DNA of 63,711 nucleotides from Clostridia bacterium (GTDB taxonomy: Bacteria > Bacillota > Clostridia > Oscillospirales > UBA644). The stretch covers positions 1 through 63,711 of the forward strand of contig JAGAOU010000033.1 in assembly GCA_017623595.1 (NCBI GenBank). Direction: 5' to 3'. Below are positions 8,664-16,662 of the stretch, in pieces. A program made the position numbers and the translations under genes. The notes under the pieces were generated by a model. It saw nothing but the letters and a program-made list of their open reading frames with translations, had not been told where the DNA came from and did not search any database. The number at the start of each line of letters is the position of its first letter. Position 1 is the first letter of the stretch.

Positions 8664-8692
8664 TTGACATTTGGACAAAAAACAGATATAAT
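8664..8692 (+). promoter_or_regulatory. Sigma-A promoter of the XRE-kinase/murQ operon
   Basis: Consensus TTGACA, a 17-bp spacer and TATAAT, 29 bp before the ATG. Confidence 0.85.
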
Positions 8693-8720
8693 AATGGAAG
8701 AATCCGAAAGGAGCGAGGCT

Positions 8721-9848
8721 ATGAATACAGAACTCTTTGCCCGAAATCTGCGGGCAATCCGAAAGGCCAGAGGCATTTCCCAAACCGAAGTGGCGAAACG
8801 ACTTTTTGTTACGCCTCAAACCGTGTCAAAATGGGAAAACGGAAACGCCCTGCCCGATGTAACAAATCTTTGTCATCTGTCAGAGTTGCTCCAAACCACA
8901 CCAAACCGTCTGTTGGGGGTAGGAGAAGCGCATGACCGAGTGTTTCTCGGCATTGATTCGGGAGGGACGAAAACCGACGTTGTTCTCTTCCGTGAGGACG
9001 GAACGGTTCTGCGGCGCAAAATTTTCCCGGGAGCAAATCCCAATGCCTGTGGCATGGAACGCGCTTTGGAGATACTGTGCCACGCCATTGAGGAAACCTG
9101 CTCGGAGCATACGCCCTGCGGCATTTTCGCAGGAGTTGCGGGGTGCGTTGCGGCAGACAACAAAACAAAAATGCTGAGCGTACTGAAAAAGCGCTTTGCG
9201 GGGATTCCTCTTTCCCTGGAATCAGACATCGAAAACGTCATCGGCTCAGTGCGGGGTGCAGATCGCTGTGTGGCCGCCATCAGCGGGACAGGGACCGTAA
9301 CCTATGCATGGGACGGAACTACACTGCACCGTCTGGGTGGATACGGATACTTATTTGACGGAGCAGGAAGCGGCTATGATATCGGTCGGGACGTTCTGAC
9401 GGCCTGCTTTGAGGCGGATGACGGACTGCGAGCTCCCTCGATCATGACCGACCTTGCCACCCAAAAGCTGGGCGGACGGGCCTGGGACAAGCTGGACCTG
9501 CTATACAGAGAAGGCAAAAACACCATTGCCGCCTTTGCCCCCATTGCTTTTGAAGCCGCAAAGAAAGGGGACAAAACCGCCGAAGAAATTCTGCGGCACA
9601 ACTTTGCACGGATCGCAAAACTGATTCTGCATGCACAAAAAACCTTTGACTGTGCAAACACGGTGATCTGCGCAGGGAGCATTGCCGCAACGGAGGAATT
9701 CCGCACCATTCTGAAGGAGTGGGGCATCGATCCCATTATTCCCCACATGCCGCCGGTTTACGGCGCCTGCGTGAAGTGCACACAGCACTATGCAGATACC
9801 GACGCAGAAACCTTTGACCGAAACTTCAACCATACATTACCAAACTGA
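8721..9848 (+). CDS. XRE-family HTH fused to BadF/BadG-type amino-sugar kinase (MurK-like)
   Basis: 375 aa in two parts. Residues 1-65 are a classical XRE helix-turn-helix (LRAIRKARGISQTEVA, then VTPQTVSKWENG). Residues 75-365 are a BadF/BadG/BcrA ASKHA-fold kinase with the phosphate-1 motif GIDSGGTKTDVV, a second phosphate motif SGTGTV and the adenosine-side GGYGYLFDGAGSG. Kinases of this family phosphorylate GlcNAc or MurNAc. The next gene, 15 bp downstream, is the MurNAc-6-P etherase, so MurNAc/GlcNAc kinase is the likely activity. The fusion suggests a sugar-sensing autoregulator like ROK proteins but built from other parts. The substrate is inferred. Confidence 0.85.
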   Translation: MNTELFARNLRAIRKARGISQTEVAKRLFVTPQTVSKWENGNALPDVTNLCHLSELLQTTPNRLLGVGEAHDRVFLGIDSGGTKTDVVLFREDGTVLRRKIFPGANPNACGMERALEILCHAIEETCSEHTPCGIFAGVAGCVAADNKTKMLSVLKKRFAGIPLSLESDIENVIGSVRGADRCVAAISGTGTVTYAWDGTTLHRLGGYGYLFDGAGSGYDIGRDVLTACFEADDGLRAPSIMTDLATQKLGGRAWDKLDLLYREGKNTIAAFAPIAFEAAKKGDKTAEEILRHNFARIAKLILHAQKTFDCANTVICAGSIAATEEFRTILKEWGIDPIIPHMPPVYGACVKCTQHYADTDAETFDRNFNHTLPN

Positions 9849-9863
9849 AAAGGAGATTACAGT

Positions 9864-10676
9864 ATGCACACCACCGAAATGCGAAATCCCAGAACCACAC
9901 ATATCGACAAAATGGAAACCCTGGAAATGCTCACCGTCATCAACGATGAAAACCGCCGCTCCGTGGAAGCCGTAGAGGCGGCTCTGCCTCAGGTTGCAAA
10001 GGCGGTGGATGCCGTCGCAAAGGCCTTTGAGCAGGGCGGAAGACTGATCTACGTGGGGGCAGGCACATCGGGGCGCATCGCCGTTATGGATGCGGCGGAA
10101 TGTCCTCCCACCTTCGGTGTGGATTACGGTCAGGTAATCGCAATCCTTGCGGGGGGCGCAAAAACCTTGGTGCGGGCCGCAGAAAACGAGGAAGATAAGG
10201 AAGACATCGGTCGGGCCGATCTTTTGGAAAAAAATATCACGGAAAAAGATGTGGTCATGGGAATCTCCGCCTCGGGCAACGCCGCTTATGTTACGGGAGC
10301 AATGGAGGAAGCCAAGGCCCACGGATGCGTGACCATTTCCCTTTCCAGTAATCTCCCCTGCCGTATTGCATCGGTGGCGGACATCGCCATTTTCGCCGAC
10401 ACGGGAGCGGAGGTTATCACGGGCTCCACCCGTATGAAGGCAGGAAACTCCCAGAAATTTGTGCTGAACATGATCACCACGGGGGCGATGATCAAAACGG
10501 GCAAAGTCTACGAAAACCTGATGATCAATCTGCGTCCCACCAACGAAAAGCTGACCCGCCGTGTTGTGTCCATTGTCCGTGAGATTACAGGATGCGATGA
10601 AGACACCGCCCGCAACACCCTGGACCAACATGACTGGAACATCCGAGAAACCGTAAAAGCATTGGGAATTGAATAA
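9864..10676 (+). CDS. murQ: N-acetylmuramic acid 6-phosphate etherase
   Basis: 270 aa. A SIS-fold lyase that removes the lactyl group from MurNAc-6-P to give GlcNAc-6-P. The signature VGAGTSGRIAVMDAAECPPT, the catalytic-region NEEDKEDIGRADL and the SIS motif GSTRMKAG are present. The C-terminal UBA-like tail is complete although the protein is some 25 residues shorter than E. coli MurQ, mostly at the N-terminus. AAAGGAG precedes the ATG. Its product feeds NagA and NagB, encoded at 42.7-44.6 kb. Confidence 0.95.
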   Translation: MHTTEMRNPRTTHIDKMETLEMLTVINDENRRSVEAVEAALPQVAKAVDAVAKAFEQGGRLIYVGAGTSGRIAVMDAAECPPTFGVDYGQVIAILAGGAKTLVRAAENEEDKEDIGRADLLEKNITEKDVVMGISASGNAAYVTGAMEEAKAHGCVTISLSSNLPCRIASVADIAIFADTGAEVITGSTRMKAGNSQKFVLNMITTGAMIKTGKVYENLMINLRPTNEKLTRRVVSIVREITGCDEDTARNTLDQHDWNIRETVKALGIE

Positions 10677-10705
10677 TCCGCAAAAGAGTAAAAAAAGCAA
10701 ACATA

Positions 10706-10744
10706 TTACGAGGTGTCGTCTTTTATAAAGGCGACACCTCGTAA
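10706..10744. terminator. Long hairpin after murQ
   Basis: Perfect 13-bp arms (10706-10718 and 10732-10744), with the internal sequence extending the stem. There is no clear T-run, so this is a transcript-end or stability hairpin between convergent genes rather than a textbook terminator. Confidence 0.6.
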
Positions 10745-10825
10745 ATTACTTGTAGCAAACCTCTAAAATTCGAGCCGCAGCGCAGTTTTTCAGCAAGTTA
10801 AAACAAACAACCGCTCACAACAGCA

Positions 10826-11992
10826 TTAGCAGAACAGCTCCTCCAGCATATCGCCGAAATGGTCAAAAAAGCCGGCCTTTTCCACCGCTTCCGTCGCCAC
10901 GACAGGGACAGAGAGTACCTCTTCGCCCCCGTTCAGGAAGCGGACCGACCCAACAACCTGCCCCACCGCCACAGGTGCCTGAAGGGACTCCTCCAACAGA
11001 ACCTCCGTTGTCAATGCGGAGGTTTTTCCTTTTTTCATCACAAGGGTCAACGAGCCTTCCGCCGCAATAGACACAACATCCTTTTTTCCCTTTTCCACAG
11101 GAATCGGCGCTAAGGGGCCCACAGAGCGACGCACCACCGTATATCCCGCAAAACCGTAATCCAGCAATGCCGCAACGGAAGAAAAACGCCCTTTACTGGT
11201 TTCTCCCCCCAGGACAACGGCAATCAGCGTCATGTCCCCTCGGGTAGCGGTGGCGGAAAGACAGTGCCCTGCCTCCTGCGTATAGCCGGTTTTCATTCCT
11301 GTAATCCCCTGATAGGTTTTCAGCAGCTTATTCGTATTGGCAAGTCCGAACCCCCCGTTGCGCAGAGAATCCATCCAAATGCCCGTATAATCCAAAATGT
11401 GGGGGTGCTTCAGGATCTCCCGCGTCATCAACGCCACATCATAGGCACAGGTGTAATGATCGGGGTCGGGAAGCCCGCAGGGATTGACAAAATGGGTTTT
11501 TGTCATCCCCAATTCTGCAGCTCGGCCATTCATCCGCGCCACAAAGGCATCCTCACTGCCCCCCACAAATTCCGCCAGTGCCACCGCAGCATCGTTGGCA
11601 CTGTTGATACAGACAGCCTTCAGAAGATCCCGCAAAGACATGGTCTCCCCCGGCTCCAAATAGATTTGCGTTCCCCCATAGGAGCAGGCGTTTTCCGAAG
11701 CAGTGACCGAATCCTCCTCGGTGACTACCCCTTCCTGCAGCGCCTCCATCACAAGAAGCATAGTCATGATTTTGGTGACGCTGGCGGGATAAAGCTTTGC
11801 ATCGGAATTCTGATCATACAAAACCGTTCCTGTTTCCGATTCCATAAGAATCGCACCCTTTGCATCCAACTTCAACTCCCCGCCTGTTTCCGAGGCGGAG
11901 GGTATCTGTACTCCGTTTTCGGAGGCAATCAAAGGCATCCCCGCCATAATGATCCAAAGAACAGACAACACCGTGCCGATCCATCGTTTCAT
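10826..11992 (-). CDS. D-alanyl-D-alanine carboxypeptidase (DacF-type PBP)
   Basis: 388 aa, secreted. The N-terminal signal peptide (MKRWIGTVLSVLWIIMAGMP) is followed by a peptidase S11 domain with SVTK (Ser71, Lys74), SAN in INSANDAA, and KTG in MKTGYT. A C-terminal beta domain and a final amphipathic segment fit a DacF/PBP5-type enzyme at the membrane that trims pentapeptides. The ATG at 11990-11992 has GCGAGG upstream. A terminator sits directly before this ribosome site (12012-12048). Confidence 0.92.
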   Translation of the reverse strand: MKRWIGTVLSVLWIIMAGMPLIASENGVQIPSASETGGELKLDAKGAILMESETGTVLYDQNSDAKLYPASVTKIMTMLLVMEALQEGVVTEEDSVTASENACSYGGTQIYLEPGETMSLRDLLKAVCINSANDAAVALAEFVGGSEDAFVARMNGRAAELGMTKTHFVNPCGLPDPDHYTCAYDVALMTREILKHPHILDYTGIWMDSLRNGGFGLANTNKLLKTYQGITGMKTGYTQEAGHCLSATATRGDMTLIAVVLGGETSKGRFSSVAALLDYGFAGYTVVRRSVGPLAPIPVEKGKKDVVSIAAEGSLTLVMKKGKTSALTTEVLLEESLQAPVAVGQVVGSVRFLNGGEEVLSVPVVATEAVEKAGFFDHFGDMLEELFC

Positions 11993-12011
11993 AACCGAAC
12001 CTCGCTTACAT

Positions 12012-12048
12012 AAAAAATAGTCCTCATCCCAAGGTATGAGATGAGGAC
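12012..12048 (-). terminator. Intrinsic terminator after the YesL-like gene
   Basis: Minus-strand stem GTCCTCATC/GATGAGGAC (9 bp) followed by TATTTTTTAT, ending about 20 bp before the dacF start. Confidence 0.8.
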
Positions 12049-12062
12049 GTGTTTTATGCAAC

Positions 12063-12797
12063 TTATTCGACGGGATCTTCCGAGGAAACTTCTTCGACAG
12101 GTTCTTCCTCCGTAGGGGTTGCCACATACCGCAGCAGCACGGGAAACACCAGCGCATTGGACACAAAAAACAAGGTGGCAAAGAAGAGGAACAGAATCAC
12201 GGGGAAGGTCAACGGCCACAAAAGGAAGGTCAAAAACAGAAGAGCAATTGCAACTCCAAGGATCACCAGATTGCGCCAAAGCTGCGTCATAGCCAGGATA
12301 AAGCTGTTGTAAAACAACTGCTTTATGGTGAGATTAAAGGAAACCATCATGGGATAAAGATAGAAAGAACCGAAGAACATCAGATATCCCACAAGGAAAA
12401 TCACAATCACCGCCATCGTGCGCCACCCCTCGGAGGCACCCCAGGAAGCGGAGGTCCAGCTGAGGAAGGAGGTCACCAGCAGCACCGTTGCAAAGGTTTG
12501 AATCAGGCCGACAATCAGCCCCTGCTTGAAATGCTCTTTACACTTCTCCACAAACTCGCTGAAAAAAGAAATCGGTTTGCGCTGTGTAAAATTGCGACAA
12601 ACGTAGTTCAGTGCCGCCGTTGCGGGACCGATGGTAATAATGGGAACGCAGGCAATAAGATAAAGCACGTTCAACAGAACCAATTGCCAGAAGCGATGTA
12701 AATACTCGGTAAAAAACAATTTAATGGGAGATTCGGAAGCAACATCCTCCGGGGTCAACCCCTTCCCCTCTTTATTGTAATTAAAAAAATAACTCAA
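12063..12797 (-). CDS. YesL-like DUF624 membrane protein
   Basis: 244 aa with about five hydrophobic segments. It includes the family-type region LLNVLYLIACVPIITIGPAT early in the sequence. DUF624/YesL proteins are membrane proteins of unknown role, often near carbohydrate-uptake genes. The C-terminus is acidic (EEEPVEEVSSEDPVE). It is monocistronic, with a consensus promoter at 12821-12849 and its own terminator. Confidence 0.8.
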   Translation of the reverse strand: MSYFFNYNKEGKGLTPEDVASESPIKLFFTEYLHRFWQLVLLNVLYLIACVPIITIGPATAALNYVCRNFTQRKPISFFSEFVEKCKEHFKQGLIVGLIQTFATVLLVTSFLSWTSASWGASEGWRTMAVIVIFLVGYLMFFGSFYLYPMMVSFNLTIKQLFYNSFILAMTQLWRNLVILGVAIALLFLTFLLWPLTFPVILFLFFATLFFVSNALVFPVLLRYVATPTEEEPVEEVSSEDPVE

Positions 12798-12820
12798 GAC
12801 GAACCCTCCGTTCTTTGTTT

Positions 12821-12849
12821 ATTATACCAAATTCAACGGAACATGTCAA
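12821..12849 (-). promoter_or_regulatory. Sigma-A promoter of the YesL-like gene
   Basis: Minus strand: TTGACA, 17 bp, TATAAT, about 24 bp before the ATG. Confidence 0.85.
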
Positions 12850-12885
12850 GAGGGTAACGGAATTTGTGCGGAATTTACCGATATT

Positions 12886-13443
12886 TTATATTATTTCCCC
12901 GATTCCCGACAAAATCAGAGGCGCCATAAACAGATCCCACAGAAGAACAAAGGAAGTACATTGAAACAGAACCAGCCCCTGCAAAAAATATCCCCGAAGC
13001 GAAGAGAAAAACCCCTCGGGGTTTCCCTTGAGACTCCGAAACAGCGAAAAGGACAGGGGGAAAGCATCCCCTGCGGCACGAATCATCAAGGCGCATTCCG
13101 CCGCCGCAGAGGGAAAAAGACAAAGTCCCAGAGGTAAAAAACCCTTTGTACCCAAGGCCGCCAAAAACAGTCCTGCCGTATAACCGTATCCGTAGGCTTT
13201 GTAGTAAAGCAAAGGATAAACCAAAAGCCATCCAAAGAAGAATACCCCGAAACAAAGAATCAAGAGAACAAAAAAGGGGCCCTTCAAAAAAGCCTGCCAC
13301 CAATCGGGAGAGGCTACCGCAGTCACATAGGAAAAGACGTAATCCTTCCCTCCGCCGCCTCCCAGCATCACCGTCAAAACGCCCGCAAGATATCCGGCAA
13401 ACACCGTCACCGTTCCCACGGCAAACATCCGTTTCTTGTCCAT
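12886..13443 (-). CDS. SpoIIM-like multi-pass membrane protein
   Basis: 185 aa with about five hydrophobic segments. One N-terminal helix is followed by a short loop (GGGGGKDYVFS), then helices with the pattern FGWLLVYPLLYYKAYGYGYTAG and LGTKGFLPLGLCLFP. This resembles SpoIIM, part of the DMP engulfment machine of sporulating Clostridia. An alternative ATG lies three codons upstream at 13452. The resemblance is in topology and the small-residue pattern; no decisive motif exists, so the call is tentative. Confidence 0.55.
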   Translation of the reverse strand: MDKKRMFAVGTVTVFAGYLAGVLTVMLGGGGGKDYVFSYVTAVASPDWWQAFLKGPFFVLLILCFGVFFFGWLLVYPLLYYKAYGYGYTAGLFLAALGTKGFLPLGLCLFPSAAAECALMIRAAGDAFPLSFSLFRSLKGNPEGFFSSLRGYFLQGLVLFQCTSFVLLWDLFMAPLILSGIGEII

Positions 13444-13593
13444 ATCCTTCATCCTTTCCCTCAAAAAGGCTGTCCTGCTACAACAAGGATATGAACCGCG
13501 CCGAGAAAATATGCAACCCCCTCCACAAAAAAGCGAAGGGGGCAAAACATGGGATATACAATTCAAAAGCACTTAAATCAAAGCCTGATTTTC

Positions 13594-13609
13594 AAACCGA
13601 TTTGGTTTA
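13594..13609. repeat. 16-bp palindromic repeat, copy A
   Basis: AAACCGATTTGGTTTA, an inverted repeat AAACC-N5-GGTTT, 2 bp past the stop of the activase gene. It is identical to copy B at 16645-16660 and close to copy C at 46565-46580. Confidence 0.8.
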
Positions 13610-13611
13610 AT

Positions 13612-14508
13612 TCAATCGTGTTTTCGCAACATGGAATTCATAATTTTCTCGGTTTCTTCAACGGATTCCGCCGACGGAATCCAATCGGGATTTCCATTAT
13701 CGGGATTACCCAGCGGAATCTGCTTGGACCCGCCGTAAGCATGGTAGGCAATCACCTCTACCCCCTCGCATCCCCGCAGGGAAGCAGCCAGAGAGGCCAC
13801 GGCAAGCGCATGCTCTCGGGTATCGTTGATTCCTCGGAGCAAGATACAACGAAGACGAATCTTCGCCCCCGCAGCATCAAGAGCCCGCAGGTTGGACAAA
13901 ATCCGCTGATCGGACACTCCCGTGTTGCGGAGATGGCGCAATGCATCCGTATCCTTTACGTCAAACAGAAACAGATCGGTCGCCCCAACCGCCCTCGGAA
14001 TCAGTTCGGGGTCAAAATAACCGCAGGTCTCCACCGCTGTGGATATGCCAACTTGCTTACAAGCCTCCAACAAAGCCAAGGCTCTCTCTCCATGAGCAAA
14101 GGGCTCACCGCCCGAAAGAGTCACTCCTCCCTCAGCACCGTAGAAGGCTCGGTCCCGCAGAATCTCGCAAACCAGATTCTCCACGGAATACTTTTTCCCG
14201 CAAATTTCCAACGCCCCCGTAGGACATGCTGAGGCACACTGTCCGCAAGCAATGCAGTCCGAACGGGAAATCACATGTTCCGATGCAAAAGAATGAACTC
14301 CTTGCGGGCAAGAGGCGCAGAGTCCGCATCCAATACATTTTTGCGGAAAATAAAGCAACTGCGGGGCAAACTGTTGGGTTTCGGGATTATGACACCAGCG
14401 ACAGCGCAGGGGACAACCCTTCAAAAAGACGGTGGTTCGGATTCCCGGTCCATCATGCATGCAAAAGCGCTGAATCTCGGTAACGGTCAACAAATCACTG
14501 TTTCTCAT
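13612..14508 (-). CDS. Glycyl-radical enzyme activating protein (radical SAM)
   Basis: 298 aa. The radical SAM CxxxCxxC motif is CPLRCRWC near residue 31. It is followed by a ferredoxin-like insert with two more cysteine clusters (CIGCGLCASCPQG, CIACGQCASACPTG) and SGGEPF. This is the layout of the non-PFL activases, such as those of glycerol dehydratase or choline lyase. It installs the glycyl radical on the enzyme encoded directly upstream; the ATG overlaps that gene's end by 14 bp. A TTG three codons upstream is the alternative start. Confidence 0.93.
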   Translation of the reverse strand: MRNSDLLTVTEIQRFCMHDGPGIRTTVFLKGCPLRCRWCHNPETQQFAPQLLYFPQKCIGCGLCASCPQGVHSFASEHVISRSDCIACGQCASACPTGALEICGKKYSVENLVCEILRDRAFYGAEGGVTLSGGEPFAHGERALALLEACKQVGISTAVETCGYFDPELIPRAVGATDLFLFDVKDTDALRHLRNTGVSDQRILSNLRALDAAGAKIRLRCILLRGINDTREHALAVASLAASLRGCEGVEVIAYHAYGGSKQIPLGNPDNGNPDWIPSAESVEETEKIMNSMLRKHD

Positions 14509-16615
14509 TCTGCGCAATCACCATATCCTGCCAGTGTCGATCCAGCGTAATAAAACGGGCATTCCACCCGGAAACCCGCACCGAAAGGGTTCTGTACTCC
14601 TCGGGGTGCTCCTGTGCTCTGCGCAGAATTTCCCCATCCGCCACATCAATCTGCATAAAATAACCGCCGAGAGCCACAAACCCACGCAGAAGTCCTTCAA
14701 GCGCCGCCAAGCCGCCCTCCCCTTTCACCGAAGAAGGAAGCAAACGAATATCCAGCGCAGAGCCCGTCACAGTCTTGCGCAGGTCGGGCTTACAATAGGA
14801 GCGGATAATGGCCGTTGCCCCCTTGGTGTCGGTGCCGGGGGTGGGAGAACTGTTTGCCGCCAAAACATCCCCCGTCTTTGCTCCGAAGGGGGTCGCCGGG
14901 CGGCTTCGACTCCACTCCAGCTGACGACCGAAGGTGCTGATTCCGCAGGGAATACGGTAACCGCATCGTCCTTCCAGATCTGCGCAGATTTGAGCAAAAT
15001 CGGAAATCAGTCTCACCGCGATTTCGTCGGCCTCATCGTTGTCATTGCCGTAATATTCGTATTTGTTCCGCGCATATTGGCGCAGGATCTCATTTCCATC
15101 CCAGTTATCCCGAAGCACCCCGCAAAAATCGGAAAAGGAAATTTTTCTTTCATCAAACACCATTTTTTTAAAAGCATACAAGCTATTGACCGCATCGGCA
15201 AATCCACCGAAATGGGGAGAATACACATTGTACACAGGTCCACCCTCATGGTAAGACAAACCCTTTTCCATACACCCCTGCTCAAACACCGAAACCACGG
15301 TGCAGGGAGGTCTTGTCTTCCAAACGAAGCCCTCAGAGGAATCTTCGGTGAAGTATTTACAAAGTCCTGACACAATCTCATCCACTCGCCCCCGCAAATC
15401 ATTGCAAAAGGCATCGTAAAGAGATTCGAAATCCTCGTATACGGGACAGTCTTCATATCGCTTCAGTGTACGCTCCAGCAACACCTGAAGGCCGTCAAAG
15501 GGACGGTAGATAAAGAAGGTTTTTCCCGGGATCTGAACCTCCCAGCAGCCGTCATTGGCAAACATGCGGGCTTCCGTCAGCGGATATCCGTAATCGGTCA
15601 AGGCATCTAAAATCAAATCCTCGTTGTACACCGCCAACGCACCGCCGCCGTAGCGCATCACCTCCGCCACGCGCTTAATCAACCGATCCTCGGTCTGACG
15701 GCTCAGACGCACCGTGGTGGGGAAATCTCCGATGGGCAATTCCTCCAAAATGTCAAGAACAAGATAAGTAACTTCATTGACAACCTGACACCCTCTGCGG
15801 TCCACACCGCAAAGAACAAGATTCTGATAATGCTGAGCATCCCCCGAGCCGCACACCTCCCCACGAACCCATTCACAACCCTTGATAAAAAAATGGGCAA
15901 GAATCTCACGGGCCTCCGAAAGAGTCAAAACCCCGTTCTCCAGATCCTGTTTCAAATAGTCACCCAAAAGATAGTCGATACGTCCGATACCGGGAAAGTT
16001 CCCGCAAAGGCGCAAAAAAGCAAAGGTGAACCACAGGCTTTGCACCGCCTCGTAAAAACTGCGGGGTGTTTCAAAGGGAACACGCAGAAGCGCATTGTAA
16101 TTTTCCCTGTGTTCCTCACGGTCCTTCAAGGCGGCAAGGTACCGACCGTGCCACTTGCGAAACGAATTCAGACAGTTGACGCAACTTTGGGCAAAGGCTT
16201 GCTTTTCCGTCCCCCGATACCGCTCCAAAGCAACCATCGCATCGGTCTGCAGGGCAGACACCCCCCGTGTCAGCACCGACTCGAAATCCACCGTCAAATG
16301 GCTGACGCTGGTAAAGGATTCCCCTCGGAAAGTGGCGGGAACGCGGTGCATAATTCCCAACCCCAGGGTTGCCGCTCCGCTGATTCGTTCCCCTTCACAG
16401 ATCCGAAGGGGAGCCTCCGTGGCAATGGCATCCACCATAGCATCGTACCGCTCCAACTCGGAAAGGGCCTCAAACCCCTCCACAGAATCCATCACAACAC
16501 AAGGGTGAGCCATGGCATCGCGACCATACTTCCCCTGCAGAGATTCAAAAGCAAAGGCACGGGTCTTTTCGCACAAGCGCACGGGGCGAGAACCAAAAGA
16601 AGAATAGAACTCCAT
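14495..16615 (-). CDS. Glycyl-radical enzyme (PFL family) of unknown substrate
   Basis: 706 aa. The glycyl-radical loop near the C-terminus reads RVSGWNARF with the radical glycine at position 683 (family pattern RVxGY/W). The thiyl cysteine is Cys357 in DGCWEV, giving a Cys-x-Glu pair like diol dehydratases and lyases. However, it lacks the GCVEP sequence of glycerol dehydratase, CutC and HPAD, and lacks the CC of PFL. The start is ATG at 16613-16615 with GAGG 8 bp before. Partners are glycerate kinase upstream and the activase downstream. The reaction cannot be named; dehydration or C-X cleavage of a small polyol-like compound is inference. Confidence 0.88.
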   Translation of the reverse strand: MEFYSSFGSRPVRLCEKTRAFAFESLQGKYGRDAMAHPCVVMDSVEGFEALSELERYDAMVDAIATEAPLRICEGERISGAATLGLGIMHRVPATFRGESFTSVSHLTVDFESVLTRGVSALQTDAMVALERYRGTEKQAFAQSCVNCLNSFRKWHGRYLAALKDREEHRENYNALLRVPFETPRSFYEAVQSLWFTFAFLRLCGNFPGIGRIDYLLGDYLKQDLENGVLTLSEAREILAHFFIKGCEWVRGEVCGSGDAQHYQNLVLCGVDRRGCQVVNEVTYLVLDILEELPIGDFPTTVRLSRQTEDRLIKRVAEVMRYGGGALAVYNEDLILDALTDYGYPLTEARMFANDGCWEVQIPGKTFFIYRPFDGLQVLLERTLKRYEDCPVYEDFESLYDAFCNDLRGRVDEIVSGLCKYFTEDSSEGFVWKTRPPCTVVSVFEQGCMEKGLSYHEGGPVYNVYSPHFGGFADAVNSLYAFKKMVFDERKISFSDFCGVLRDNWDGNEILRQYARNKYEYYGNDNDEADEIAVRLISDFAQICADLEGRCGYRIPCGISTFGRQLEWSRSRPATPFGAKTGDVLAANSSPTPGTDTKGATAIIRSYCKPDLRKTVTGSALDIRLLPSSVKGEGGLAALEGLLRGFVALGGYFMQIDVADGEILRRAQEHPEEYRTLSVRVSGWNARFITLDRHWQDMVIAQNEKQ

Positions 16616-16644
16616 ATAAAGCACCTCATAGAGTTGTTTTTTTT

Positions 16645-16660
16645 AAACCGATTTGGTTTA
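16645..16660. repeat. 16-bp palindromic repeat, copy B
   Basis: Identical to copy A (13594-13609). It lies 2 bp past the glycerate kinase stop and 29 bp before the glycyl-radical enzyme start, so it is also in that gene's leader. Confidence 0.8.
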
Positions 16661-16662
16661 TA

